64,000 nucleotides of DNA from Anaerobutyricum hallii (lineage in GTDB: Bacteria > Bacillota > Clostridia > Lachnospirales > Lachnospiraceae). Each line of letters begins with the position of its first letter. The first letter of the stretch is position 1. This document shows positions 23,729 to 32,566 of the stretch, piece by piece. The notes beneath the pieces were generated by a model. It did no database searches and was not told where the DNA came from. It worked only from the letters and a program-made list of their open reading frames with translations. The position numbers were made by a program, and so were the translations under genes. The stretch lies in NCBI RefSeq assembly GCF_900209925.1, contig NZ_LT907978.1, positions 2,203,001 through 2,267,000 on the forward strand, read 5' to 3'.

Positions 23729-24655
23729 TTATTTTACAAAAGCGTTCTTTAAATCTTCCTTCATATCAAGGACTGCCTGGCGGCTGGCATCCGCATAGTC
23801 TACAGAACTAAACTTCTCTTTATACGGGTCTTTCTGATAAGCACAGATAATTCCACGACTGGAGTTTACGATAGCACCAAGTCCATCCTCGTTAAAGAAC
23901 GGTGCTAAATCTTTACCTGTTCCACCCTGTGCACCATATCCCGGTACAAGAATATAGTTTTTAGGCATGATCTTTCGAAGTGCTGCTCCCATCTCCGGAT
24001 AAGTAGCTCCTACAACGGCTCCAACATAGCTGTAGTCTTCGCCCATAACATCTTCGCCCCACTCAGCTACCTTTTCAGCAACGATCTCATAAAGTGGCTT
24101 TCCATCAATCTGACGATCCTGGAATTCTCCACTGGATGGATTGGATGTTTTTACAAGAATAAATACACCCTTATCTGTGTCTTTGCACACTTTTAAGAAA
24201 GGCTTTACACCATCAGAACCAAGATATGGGTTCACCGTTACAAAGTCTTCTGTAAATGGAGAATATACATGTTCACCAATCTTTACTGTTCCAAGGTGTC
24301 CGATCGCATATGCTTCGGATGTAGAGCCAATATCGCCTCTCTTGATATCTCCGATGATAACAAGTCCTTTGCTCTTTGCGTAATCGCATGTCTTTTTGAA
24401 AGCTTTCAATCCCTCAACACCAAATTGCTCATACATGGCAACCTGTGGCTTTACTGCCGGAATAAGATCATAAGTTGCATCGATAATGCCCTTATTAAAC
24501 TGCCAGATTGCTTCACATGCACCTTCTAATGTCTCTCCGTATGCAGCAAAAGCATCTTTTACAAGATGTTTTGGTACATAAGAAAGCATCGGGTCAAGAC
24601 CAACAACGATAGGCGCATCTTTTTCTTTGATTCCTTTTACTAACTGATTAATCAT
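23729..24655 (-). CDS. pyrF: Orotidine 5'-phosphate decarboxylase
   Basis: 308-residue OMP decarboxylase of the longer, type 2 subfamily; it makes UMP in the last step of pyrimidine synthesis. The catalytic Asp-Lys-Asp array is in GDIKRGDIGST near residue 98, and the N-terminus has IVVGLDPML for substrate phosphate and ribose contacts. VPGYGAQGG near residue 240 is the phosphate-binding loop. Start ATG 24655 has GGAGG upstream. It follows pyrC after 95 bp and precedes the purE group. Confidence 0.96.
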   Translation of the reverse strand: MINQLVKGIKEKDAPIVVGLDPMLSYVPKHLVKDAFAAYGETLEGACEAIWQFNKGIIDATYDLIPAVKPQVAMYEQFGVEGLKAFKKTCDYAKSKGLVIIGDIKRGDIGSTSEAYAIGHLGTVKIGEHVYSPFTEDFVTVNPYLGSDGVKPFLKVCKDTDKGVFILVKTSNPSSGEFQDRQIDGKPLYEIVAEKVAEWGEDVMGEDYSYVGAVVGATYPEMGAALRKIMPKNYILVPGYGAQGGTGKDLAPFFNEDGLGAIVNSSRGIICAYQKDPYKEKFSSVDYADASRQAVLDMKEDLKNAFVK

Positions 24656-24750
24656 AACTTCCTCCAGAATTCTACTGATATCCTTTTCATTCTAGCATAA
24701 ATTTTTTCAGATGTACACTCACGATATGCCAAAAAACGACACGATTATTC

Positions 24751-26019
24751 TTAGCCGCGATATACAACTTTACCATCACAAATCGTATATTTTACTTTTC
24801 CATATAACTGTGCACCAAGAAACGGAGAATTTTCCGCTTTTGACTCGAAAGATTCTACTGTTCGGACTTCATCCGGTGCAAAAATAACGATATCTGCAGC
24901 CGCTCCTTCTTTTAATGTTCCACATTCAAAATTATAAAGCTTTGCCGGATTAACCGTCATTTTTTCAAGAAGCTGCATCATCGTAAGATAGCCTCTTTTT
25001 ACAAGACTTGTAATACCAAGAGATAATGATGTTTCAAGTCCAATGATTCCACTTGGCGCTTTTGTAAATTCTCTCTCTTTTTCTTCTATAGAATGAGGGG
25101 CATGATCGGTCGCGATCATATCAATCGTTCCATCTGCTAATCCTTCGATAATCTTTGTTCGATCCCATTCTGTACGGAGTGGCGGATTCATCTTTGCCAT
25201 CGTTTCATAATTAAGTACATCTTCTTCTGTTAATGTAAAATGATGTGGTGTAGCCTCCGCAAAAACCTTTGCTCCTCGTTTTTTCGCATAACGAACCAAA
25301 TCTACAGAACGACCAGAAGATATATGCTGAATGTCTACCTTTGCTCCAGTATCAAGTGCCAGCATGACATCTCTTGCCACCATCACATCTTCTGAAATTG
25401 CCGGTGCTCCGCCAATCCCCATCTTTTTAGAAATCACACCCTTGTTCACTCCGTTTACTTCGTTAAGTGCTGGATCTTCCTCATGCAATGAGATTGGCAT
25501 ATCCATTTTCGCTGCCTCTTCCATTGCTTTTTTAATAAATCCGGCATCTGTTAACGGGATTCCGTCATCTGTAAATCCACAGGCACCAGCATCTACCATC
25601 GCCTGGAAATCCACTAACTCTTTTCCCTCAAATCCTTTGGAAACCGCAGACACCTGCTTTACGTGAATCGGTAAGTTCTCTGCTCTTTTTAAAATATCCT
25701 GAATTACTTCTGGAGTATCAACGATTGGTTTTGTATTTGCCATACAGACAACCGTTGTGAATCCTCCTGCTGCTGCTGCATGACTTCCAGTTTCCAGATC
25801 TTCTTTATACGTAAAACCCGGATCACGAAAATGTACATGCACATCAACAAGTCCCGGTGCCGCAATACAGCCGTCCGCATTCAGTTTTTCAGCATCTTCT
25901 TCCCATTCCGGATGTTCTCCAAATCCGATGATCCGCTTATCTTCCACCCAGATATCTGTAACTTCATCTCTTCCAGATGCCGGATCCATCACATGTCCAT
26001 TTTTAATTACTAACTTCAT
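24751..26019 (-). CDS. pyrC: Dihydroorotase
   Basis: 422-residue type I dihydroorotase, closing carbamoyl-aspartate to dihydroorotate. Metal ligands are visible: HVHFRDPGFT near residue 60 (HxH), further His residues in SLHEED and DIQHISSGRS, and catalytic Asp in ATDHAPHS near 305. No aspartate transcarbamoylase (pyrB) or carAB genes are in the window, so the pathway is split in the genome. It follows the M29-like gene by 22 bp and is likely co-transcribed with it and with pyrF. Confidence 0.95.
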   Translation of the reverse strand: MKLVIKNGHVMDPASGRDEVTDIWVEDKRIIGFGEHPEWEEDAEKLNADGCIAAPGLVDVHVHFRDPGFTYKEDLETGSHAAAAGGFTTVVCMANTKPIVDTPEVIQDILKRAENLPIHVKQVSAVSKGFEGKELVDFQAMVDAGACGFTDDGIPLTDAGFIKKAMEEAAKMDMPISLHEEDPALNEVNGVNKGVISKKMGIGGAPAISEDVMVARDVMLALDTGAKVDIQHISSGRSVDLVRYAKKRGAKVFAEATPHHFTLTEEDVLNYETMAKMNPPLRTEWDRTKIIEGLADGTIDMIATDHAPHSIEEKEREFTKAPSGIIGLETSLSLGITSLVKRGYLTMMQLLEKMTVNPAKLYNFECGTLKEGAAADIVIFAPDEVRTVESFESKAENSPFLGAQLYGKVKYTICDGKVVYRG

Positions 26020-26041
26020 CTTTGTATCTCCTCACTTTATT

Positions 26042-28159
26042 TTAACCTTCAAATGCTTCATTTAACTTTAATGTACCTTCCAGCACAAATCTTCCATCTA
26101 AAAGAATCGGAATCTCTACCCGTTCCTCTGCCAGATCATGCATGACCTCTGATTCCACAACCCGCACAGTTACGGCTGTAATTCTTGAAAGCTCTTCATA
26201 CGGAATCGTAATATCTGTATGGCAGTTAAAATAGGCTTTCTTTGGATCCTCTTTTCGAAGTACAGAACATTCATTTTCCTTTGCTACGATTTCTTTCCCA
26301 TCCGGATTATATACACGAACATCTTCGCAATAAGAATAACAGGTATCTCCGATTGCGATATGCGGTCCCATTTTTTCTGCAATAAGGATAGGCAGTTTAG
26401 ACATAATACCATACTTTTCAGCCATCACATAGGCAGTTGTATTTGTTCCGATCGCACACTCTCCAATCGGAAGTGTTTCTCTGTTATATAAAAGATTCTC
26501 CTTAATGAACTTCTGTCCGTCCTCTTCATCCGGGAAATTTGCACATGAATACTCTTCGATCATACCATCTTTAAAAGTAATCTTTAAATCTTTATAGTAA
26601 AGACCATTCAAATAGACTTCTGTCACATGTAAAAGACCATTTGTACCTTTTAGCTTAGGTGAAGTAAATACTTCCCCTACCGGAATATTGACATCGGCAA
26701 GACAGTTTTCAAACTTCGTTTCTTTGCTGGCATCTTTCAGATCGCATAGAGCAACCGTAAGATTCGTCATATTTCTTCCACGTCCCATGATATGCACCGC
26801 TTCTGACTGATCAAGCACATCAATCATATTTTGCTGAATCTTTTTGTACACTTCGTTATCTAACGTATTTACTTTACGAATCTCCTCAAAAATTTCCGGG
26901 AAATTCTCTCCGATCGAAGGAACTGGGTACGCAATAATCGTAAAACTCCTTTCCTCCTGATTGATAAATTCATTCAAAAGTTCGTTAGATAAAGAGGAAT
27001 ACTCTGTGGAAAGAATCTGCTGCCGCTCACTTAAATGATAGCTTTCCGGCTTATTTACCGGTTCAAACGGTTCTTCTCCAAAGACTTCAAAGCATGCCGG
27101 ACCTGCAAATCCTGCCGCCTCCTGTTCATATTCTTCGTATGCCTTTCTCATACAGCTAAGCTTCCGGTCAATCATGCGCTTATCAAGGTAAATAGCATTA
27201 TCAAAACGATGGTCATAGCCATACTGTGGATTTGGATCTGTTGAAATATATCCGATACGGAGATTCTGGCGTTTATTTAATGTATTAAGCGCCTCTCTGT
27301 AAATAACTGGTTTCAATCCCATGTCGGCAAACTGGCGGATTGCTGCGCGGATCACTCTTTCAAAGCCAATCGGGTAACGGATATTCACTGTATCTTTCTT
27401 TGAAACATCCACCCCTTTTAACTCAAATCCTCTTCGATATCCTTCTGTAAATGTTTCTGCTATCTGTGAAATCTCTTCTTCCGTAAGGCTGTTTAAAAAC
27501 TTTGCCGTTTCAATTTCCACTTCTGAGATATAATCCCCATAAGAATACAGATACGTCAGATCCAAAAGGTCAGAATCCATGATAATTGATGTTGCAAAAT
27601 CAAGTGCCGGGTCCACCAGTTCTCGTACCCTGTAGCCTGCCCAGTCATCTGCATAATCATAGAGGAACCAGTAGATGGTATCTTTAATCTGTTTATATGT
27701 TACATCCCCTTCTTCAAACATACAGTATATTTCCAGAAAAAGTTCATTTAAAATCGTGATTTTTTCAAGGTTCTGTTCAAAAACAAACGCTCTTTCCGAA
27801 CGTAATTCCGTATATAAAAAACTCAGAATCCGGCCAAACTCTTCTCCTAATTCCTGCACTGCAAATGCCGGATTCGCAAAAGAATGTCCGTAATTCTGAG
27901 GTAAGATATCCTGATAAAATAATGCATTCTCACTCTTTAACTGCTCAAAAGAACGGGACTTCCACGCATCAGAAGAAATACATACAAAATCCTCTGCACA
28001 TTTTTTTAGAAGCTGTGCTGTCTTCTTAAAATAATTCTGAATCTTTTCGTTCATGCCGTTTTTCTCCCCTGCGGCAATCTCTTCGATTCTTTCTTTTGTC
28101 AGTAAAAAGCGTTCTTCCACTTCTTTATTGCTTTCTTTAAACAACTCTCTATAATCCAT
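26042..28159 (-). CDS. M29-family aminopeptidase homologue with long N-terminal extension
   Basis: 705-residue protein. The C-terminal half (about 400-690) carries the metal-ligand segments of peptidase family M29 (AmpS/PepS): GEVFTSP near residue 485, GECAIGTN near 560, KMGPHIAIGDTCYS near 590 and NCHTDI near 635, so the Glu/Glu/His/His-Asp ligand set appears intact. The N-terminal about 350 residues, helical and acidic, are not part of classical M29 enzymes of about 410 residues and I do not recognise them. Probable role: cytosolic metallo-aminopeptidase. It is placed directly before pyrC, perhaps only through operon sharing. Confidence 0.78.
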   Translation of the reverse strand: MDYRELFKESNKEVEERFLLTKERIEEIAAGEKNGMNEKIQNYFKKTAQLLKKCAEDFVCISSDAWKSRSFEQLKSENALFYQDILPQNYGHSFANPAFAVQELGEEFGRILSFLYTELRSERAFVFEQNLEKITILNELFLEIYCMFEEGDVTYKQIKDTIYWFLYDYADDWAGYRVRELVDPALDFATSIIMDSDLLDLTYLYSYGDYISEVEIETAKFLNSLTEEEISQIAETFTEGYRRGFELKGVDVSKKDTVNIRYPIGFERVIRAAIRQFADMGLKPVIYREALNTLNKRQNLRIGYISTDPNPQYGYDHRFDNAIYLDKRMIDRKLSCMRKAYEEYEQEAAGFAGPACFEVFGEEPFEPVNKPESYHLSERQQILSTEYSSLSNELLNEFINQEERSFTIIAYPVPSIGENFPEIFEEIRKVNTLDNEVYKKIQQNMIDVLDQSEAVHIMGRGRNMTNLTVALCDLKDASKETKFENCLADVNIPVGEVFTSPKLKGTNGLLHVTEVYLNGLYYKDLKITFKDGMIEEYSCANFPDEEDGQKFIKENLLYNRETLPIGECAIGTNTTAYVMAEKYGIMSKLPILIAEKMGPHIAIGDTCYSYCEDVRVYNPDGKEIVAKENECSVLRKEDPKKAYFNCHTDITIPYEELSRITAVTVRVVESEVMHDLAEERVEIPILLDGRFVLEGTLKLNEAFEG

Positions 28160-28244
28160 ATAAAATATATCACTCTCTTTCTGTTATTCCCAAATTCAAG
28201 AATGTCCGGCATTCTTGCTGCGAGATACGCGTCATGTCATCTTC

Positions 28245-28550
28245 CTACATCATGATAAAAGTAATCCCTATAAAAATAGCCACAATATTAATACATATTC
28301 CGGATATCTTATACTTCTGGTTGGTCTTAGCATCATCATAGCTCATCACGCCCCAAAGGACACAAAAGAATGCCAGTACAACGAAAATACATCCAAGCAG
28401 ACCTCCGACAACATTCAATCTTCCTTCTGTCACGATAGACAACACTGTCAAAATAGCAAATCCAATCAGTATCCCTATTCCCATGACCAGAGTAAGTACT
28501 GCATTTTTTGAAACTTTTTTCTCAGAAAAAGAAATATTTCCTGTATTCAT
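28245..28550 (-). CDS. Small membrane protein (DUF6142-like)
   Basis: 101-residue protein: basic N-terminus (SFSEKKVSKNAV) followed by three hydrophobic segments (about 17-40, 47-70, 82-101), the last at the very C-terminus. I see no catalytic motif. It resembles small DUF6142-type membrane proteins of Clostridia, but that assignment is from memory. Its start overlaps the stop of the VanZ-like gene by 4 bp, so the two are translationally coupled. Confidence 0.6.
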   Translation of the reverse strand: MNTGNISFSEKKVSKNAVLTLVMGIGILIGFAILTVLSIVTEGRLNVVGGLLGCIFVVLAFFCVLWGVMSYDDAKTNQKYKISGICINIVAIFIGITFIMM

Positions 28551-29053
28551 ATCTCTGCCTTTCCTTTCTTTTCTTTCTCTTCTTTCTTTTTATGATCGGC
28601 CTTCCATTTATGATAAATAAAACGGATGATACAATAACTGATCCATCCGAACAGTCCTCCAAAAGTGTTCATCATCAGATCATCCACATCAAACACTCCT
28701 ACTTTTGTAACAAGCTGCAATGTTTCTATGCAAAGGCTAAATAAAAACGTATATATAATAATCCGGATACATCCGGTTTTCTCCAATCTCCATATCGGAA
28801 CTAAAAAACCTATTGGGAAAAATACAAGAAGATTACCAAATAAGTTTAATAAAAATGCTTCGATAGAAACATAATTCCGGTATATAATAAAACGACGGAT
28901 TTCCTCGAAAGGAACCAGATTATAGCGATAAGTACTATATCCATCTACCCGTCCCAGTCGGTCACTGAATAATACAAAATATATTACAACACAGCCATAT
29001 AAAATCAATATTAAACGGCTCAGAGACCCCAGTCTCTTTCTGCTTTCATTCAT
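28547..29053 (-). CDS. VanZ-like membrane protein
   Basis: 168-residue protein with four hydrophobic segments and the VanZ-family pattern: N-terminal YFVLFSDRLGR, NLVPFEEIRRFI near residue 47, NLFGNLLVFFPIGFLVPI near 70, CIETLQLVTKVGVFDVDDLMMNTFGGLFGW near 105-135. VanZ itself gives low-level teicoplanin resistance, but most homologues are of unknown function, so resistance should not be assumed. It is followed by a coupled small membrane protein. Confidence 0.85.
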   Translation of the reverse strand: MNESRKRLGSLSRLILILYGCVVIYFVLFSDRLGRVDGYSTYRYNLVPFEEIRRFIIYRNYVSIEAFLLNLFGNLLVFFPIGFLVPIWRLEKTGCIRIIIYTFLFSLCIETLQLVTKVGVFDVDDLMMNTFGGLFGWISYCIIRFIYHKWKADHKKKEEKEKKGKAEI

Positions 29054-29103
29054 TCTTTTTCCAGCCTTTTCTTATAATTATTATTCTCCTATAATACATT
29101 TTA

Positions 29104-29129
29104 AGGAACCGGCATAACGCCGGTTCCCA
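29104..29129 (-). terminator. Terminator after the pyrE / small-peptide transcript
   Basis: Nine-bp GC-rich stem GGAACCGGC/GCCGGTTCC with a short loop. Downstream on the minus strand is TTAAAATG, a weak U-run. It separates the pyrK-D-E group from the VanZ-like gene. Confidence 0.55.
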
Positions 29130-29135
29130 TCATTT

Positions 29136-29288
29136 TTAAATCATTATTTTCCCTTTTAACTTGAGGGCACGCGCTCCACTTACAATAGAAATCACTCCTG
29201 CTGTAATTCCGACAATTGTTGTGATAATTCCTACTATAATTCCTGCAGCACCAATCTGTCCCAATGTTTTAAAAATCTTTTCGTTCAT
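29136..29288 (-). CDS. 50-residue hydrophobic peptide downstream of pyrE
   Basis: Short open frame starting ATG 29288 with AGGAG seven bases upstream and ending TAA at 29136. The product begins MNEKIFKTLGQIGAAG, continues as one hydrophobic helix rich in Ile, Gly and Thr (about residues 11-37) and ends with a basic tail (ARALKLKGK). It lies 20 bp after pyrE and just before a terminator hairpin, so it has the position of a genuine operon member. Predicted single-pass membrane peptide; function unknown. Confidence 0.6.
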   Translation of the reverse strand: MNEKIFKTLGQIGAAGIIVGIITTIVGITAGVISIVSGARALKLKGKIMI

Positions 29289-29308
29289 ACAAATCTCCTG
29301 TCAGAATA

Positions 29309-29983
29309 CTACTTTACTCCATACTGGTCATAATATGCATCAATTGCTTTTTTCAATTCATCATCAATAATGACTTTTCCTTTGTATGGTTTGTTGTAAA
29401 GATGCTCTACAACTTCTGCCATTGTAACGATAGCAGTTGTCTTCATTCCGTATTTCTCACTGATTTCTGTAAGCGCACTCTTCTCTCCCTGGCCTCTTTC
29501 CATACGGTCAACAGAAACAACTAAACCACCAACTTCTACATCTCCCTGTGCCTTAATGATTGGGAGTGTCTCCTGAATAGACGTACCTGCTGTAGTAACA
29601 TCTTCAATGATGATAACCTTATCTCCGTCCTGAATCGGGCTTCCAAGGAGAATTCCTTTATCACCATGATCTTTTACTTCTTTACGGTTACTGCAGTAAC
29701 GGATATCTTTATCATACTTTTCTGAAATGGCGATTGTTGCCGCTACGCTTAATGGAATTCCTTTATAAGCAGGTCCAAACAGTACATCAAAATCAAAACC
29801 GAAATGATCATGAATTGCCTGTGCGTAATACTCACCTAATCTCTTTAACTGAGAGCCTGTACGGTAGAATCCGGTATTAACAAAAAATGGAGTCTTTCTT
29901 CCACTTTTTGTTACGAAGTCTCCAAACTTCAGTACATTGCAGTCAATCATAAATTCTATAAACTCTTTTTTGTATTGTTCCAT
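29309..29983 (-). CDS. pyrE: Orotate phosphoribosyltransferase
   Basis: 224-residue enzyme that joins orotate and PRPP to give OMP. The PRPP-binding loop VIIEDVTTAGTSIQE is present near residue 115-130, and the flexible catalytic-loop region RKEVKDHGDKG lies near 90-100. Length fits the PyrE family. It lies 146 bp after pyrD; the gap contains a short palindrome (30032-30056). Confidence 0.95.
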   Translation of the reverse strand: MEQYKKEFIEFMIDCNVLKFGDFVTKSGRKTPFFVNTGFYRTGSQLKRLGEYYAQAIHDHFGFDFDVLFGPAYKGIPLSVAATIAISEKYDKDIRYCSNRKEVKDHGDKGILLGSPIQDGDKVIIIEDVTTAGTSIQETLPIIKAQGDVEVGGLVVSVDRMERGQGEKSALTEISEKYGMKTTAIVTMAEVVEHLYNKPYKGKVIIDDELKKAIDAYYDQYGVK

Positions 29984-30031
29984 AACAGCCTCCGATTTAT
30001 CCTTTTGATTTATATGTTCTCTTGAAATCTT

Positions 30032-30056
30032 CCTCGTACTTAAGATTCCAAAAGTA
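30032..30056. repeat. Short intergenic palindrome (pyrD-pyrE gap)
   Basis: GTACTT and AAGTAC arms around AAGATTCCAA; shares the AAGATTCCAAGAGTAC-type end with 31822-31879 and so belongs to the same interspersed family. Confidence 0.45.
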
Positions 30057-30129
30057 CATCTGTTGTTTTGATTCTAACACAGATTATTTGTATTTTCAAC
30101 TTAGATAAAATATGTATAAACAGATTCTT

Positions 30130-31032
30130 TTAATCAATACATCCGATAATCTCGTTAATATCTTCAATATGATATCTTTCCATATAAGCTTTTATTCCGT
30201 CTAACACATCCATTGTGGCACGTGGATTGTGGAAGTTAGCAGTTCCTACAGAAACCATTGTGGCACCTGCCATCATCATCTCAATAGCATCTTCTCCCGT
30301 AAGGATTCCTCCCATACCGATGATCGGCAGCTTGCAGGCATGGCTTACCTGATATACCATACGAACGGCAACTGGTTTAATTGCAGGGCCGGACATACCG
30401 CCTGTCTTATTCGCAAGAACGAACTTACGTCTGTGAATATCAATCTTCATTCCGGTAAGTGTATTGATAAGAGAAAGAGCATCACTGCCTCCTGCTTCGG
30501 CTGCTCGTGCCATTTCCGTAATATCTGTGACATTCGGACTTAACTTCATTACGATTGGCTGTTTTGCCTTTGCCTTGATCGCTTTCGTAATCTCATATAA
30601 TGCATCTGGATTCTGTCCAAAGGCGATACCACCTTCTTTTACATTCGGACAGGATACATTGATCTCTAATAAATCTACCGGCTCATCTGCTAATCGTTCT
30701 ACAACTTCTACATAGTCCGATGTACTTCTTCCACATACATTGACAATAATAGATGCTCCTTTTTCTTTTAAATGAGGAATATCTCTTTTACAGAATAAGT
30801 CGATTCCCGGATTCTGGAGTCCAACCGCATTAAGCATTCCGCCATATGTTTCCGCTACACGAGGAGTCGGATTTCCTTCCCAAGGTACATTTGCCACCCC
30901 CTTTGTTGTTACAGCTCCAAGTGCTGCAAGATCAACAAACTGTTCATATTCTGCACCAGAACCAAATGTTCCTGAGGCAGTTGTCACAGGATTCTTAAAC
31001 TTCTTTCCAGCCAGTGTTACTTCTAAATTCAT
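30130..31032 (-). CDS. pyrD: Dihydroorotate dehydrogenase B, catalytic subunit
   Basis: 300-residue FMN enzyme oxidising dihydroorotate to orotate. The class 1B catalytic cysteine is in LLEINVSCPNVKEGG near residue 130, and FMN phosphate-binding glycine-rich segments lie near GMGGIL and MAGATMVSVGT at the C-terminus. It overlaps pyrK by 4 bp, as expected for subunits of the NAD-dependent PyrDK complex in which PyrK supplies FAD and an iron-sulfur cluster. Confidence 0.96.
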   Translation of the reverse strand: MNLEVTLAGKKFKNPVTTASGTFGSGAEYEQFVDLAALGAVTTKGVANVPWEGNPTPRVAETYGGMLNAVGLQNPGIDLFCKRDIPHLKEKGASIIVNVCGRSTSDYVEVVERLADEPVDLLEINVSCPNVKEGGIAFGQNPDALYEITKAIKAKAKQPIVMKLSPNVTDITEMARAAEAGGSDALSLINTLTGMKIDIHRRKFVLANKTGGMSGPAIKPVAVRMVYQVSHACKLPIIGMGGILTGEDAIEMMMAGATMVSVGTANFHNPRATMDVLDGIKAYMERYHIEDINEIIGCID

Positions 31033-31796
31033 GAGAATACTACCTCCTTTGCATCAAATACCGGACCGTCTTTGCAGATTCGTGTATTGTTTACGTTCGT
31101 GTGATGATCTTTTGTCTTTGACTTACAGATGCAGCCAAGACAAGCTCCGATTCCACATGCCATTCTTTCTTCTAAGGAAATCTGGGCTTCCATTCCATGT
31201 TCTTCGGCATACGCTGCAAGCGCTTTTAACATCGGCATTGGTCCACAGGCATAGATGACCTTTCCTTCTACACCATACTTTTCAATTGCATCAATTACTG
31301 TACCCTTAGCACCCTGACTTCCATCTTCAGTTGCAATCTTTACATCGCACACTTCTTCAAATTCTTCTTTTAAGAAAGTGGATGTTCTGTATCCAAGTAC
31401 AACTGTCTTCTCGGCATCTAACTGTTTTGCAAGCTCCAGCATCGGAGGAATTCCAATACCTCCACCGATAATAATTGCTTTTTCATTTTTCATTGTAAAC
31501 CCGTTGCCAAGAGGTCCCATGACTTCTAATGTATCTCCTGCTTTCATTTCTGAAAACTCTTTTGTTCCTTCTCCTGCAACACGATAAACAACCCGCAATG
31601 TTCCTTCTGTTGGATTAATCCCGCAAATACTGATCGGACGAGGTAAAAGCTTACTCTTATCATTACAGTACATTGCAATGAACTGTCCTGGTTTTGCTAA
31701 GGCAGCTCCCTTTGGAAAGGATAATTCCATATCAAATATTCCTTCATCGATCTGCTGCTGACGAACAACTTTCGCTGTTTCTTTTATCATCTCCAT
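31029..31796 (-). CDS. pyrK: Dihydroorotate dehydrogenase electron-transfer subunit
   Basis: 255-residue iron-sulfur flavoprotein passing electrons from PyrD to NAD. FAD-binding RPISICGI near residue 54 and NAD-binding IIGGGIGIPPMLELAK near residue 110 are clear. The C-terminal cysteine cluster CGIGACLGCICKS followed by a distal Cys in RICKDGP binds [2Fe-2S]. Start ATG 31796 has AAGGAGG upstream. It is first in the pyrK-pyrD-pyrE run. Confidence 0.96.
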   Translation of the reverse strand: MEMIKETAKVVRQQQIDEGIFDMELSFPKGAALAKPGQFIAMYCNDKSKLLPRPISICGINPTEGTLRVVYRVAGEGTKEFSEMKAGDTLEVMGPLGNGFTMKNEKAIIIGGGIGIPPMLELAKQLDAEKTVVLGYRTSTFLKEEFEEVCDVKIATEDGSQGAKGTVIDAIEKYGVEGKVIYACGPMPMLKALAAYAEEHGMEAQISLEERMACGIGACLGCICKSKTKDHHTNVNNTRICKDGPVFDAKEVVFS

Positions 31797-31821
31797 ATAT
31801 ATGCCTCCTTTTTTATTAAAT

Positions 31822-31879
31822 ATGTACTATCGGAGTCTTTCTTGCACTTGCTTTTATGAGAAGATTCCAAGAGTACATA
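31822..31879. repeat. Interspersed intergenic palindrome upstream of pyrK
   Basis: ATGTACTATCGGAGTCTTTC at one end and AAGATTCCAAGAGTACAT at the other; the 20-nt GGAGTCTTTCTTGCACTTGY block is shared with 22972-23037. No pyrimidine attenuator (PyrR-type) is evident in this gap. Confidence 0.6.
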
Positions 31880-31928
31880 AATCAAACGATCCACATACTG
31901 CTGCTTTTCATTGCAGCCGGCATCTGAT

Positions 31929-32504
31929 CTAAACTGTCTCATTCTTTATAATATACACTGGTAACGGCGGATGATTTGGCTTATTATAAAATGCTTCTAC
32001 AAGTACGGTATATTGATCATCTGGCAATTCTTTAAGCCACTGCAGCACCTGTTCCTTTTCGTCAAAACCACTGTCTCCCCCGCTGTAGATCAGCAAAGAT
32101 ATCATACCACCCTCACAAAGTAAGGTAAGTCCCTTTTTCAGCGCTTCTATTGTTGTCTCTGCCTTTGTCGCAAGATGATGATCTCCACCTGGAAGATAGC
32201 CAAGATTAAACATAATCAAAGAAACACTTCCCTCATCGGCATATGCATCCATATGTGCATGCGTATCTAAAACAACTTCTGCCCTGTCCGAAAGATGTTC
32301 TTTGATAAGGCGGTTTCTTGTCTGTTCCACCGCCGTCTCCTGGATATCCATGGCAATAACCCTGCCATTGGCACCTGCAAGAGACGCCAGAAAAACCGTA
32401 TCCTTTCCTGTTCCTGCTGTCGCATCAATACACAAGGAGGGATTCTTTATAAGCTGGCGGATTCTCTCATGACAATACTGTGTAATAGGTGTTCTTCTTT
32501 TCAT
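31929..32504 (-). CDS. mnmM: Class I SAM methyltransferase, YtqB/MnmM family
   Basis: 191-residue methyltransferase. The SAM-binding motif is IDATAGTGKDTVFLA near residue 27, the acidic end of strand 2 is VIAMDIQ near 50, and the family hallmark FNLGYLPGGDH is near residue 100. The family (formerly YtqB, rRNA methylase-like) includes MnmM, which completes the mnm5 modification at the wobble uridine of some tRNAs in Gram-positive bacteria. That specific role is inferred by family. Neighbours (uppP, pyrK) give no extra clue. Confidence 0.82.
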   Translation of the reverse strand: MKRRTPITQYCHERIRQLIKNPSLCIDATAGTGKDTVFLASLAGANGRVIAMDIQETAVEQTRNRLIKEHLSDRAEVVLDTHAHMDAYADEGSVSLIMFNLGYLPGGDHHLATKAETTIEALKKGLTLLCEGGMISLLIYSGGDSGFDEKEQVLQWLKELPDDQYTVLVEAFYNKPNHPPLPVYIIKNETV

Positions 32505-32566
32505 TATAATCTATACTCTCCGATTTTTAAATAGAATTATTATCGTTATTCCGTCTGATTATCCTA

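Noticed and set aside
28197-28217. Terminator after the small membrane protein gene
   Set aside because: CAAGAATG/CATTCTTG forms a hairpin, but no U-run follows on the minus strand and the stem is short; left unannotated.
28547-29053. Glycopeptide resistance gene
   Set aside because: The VanZ-like fold alone does not indicate resistance; no van operon genes are nearby.
31797-31928. PyrR-type attenuator before pyrK
   Set aside because: No anti-antiterminator or terminator pair with the PyrR-binding consensus is visible; the gap is explained by the interspersed palindrome.
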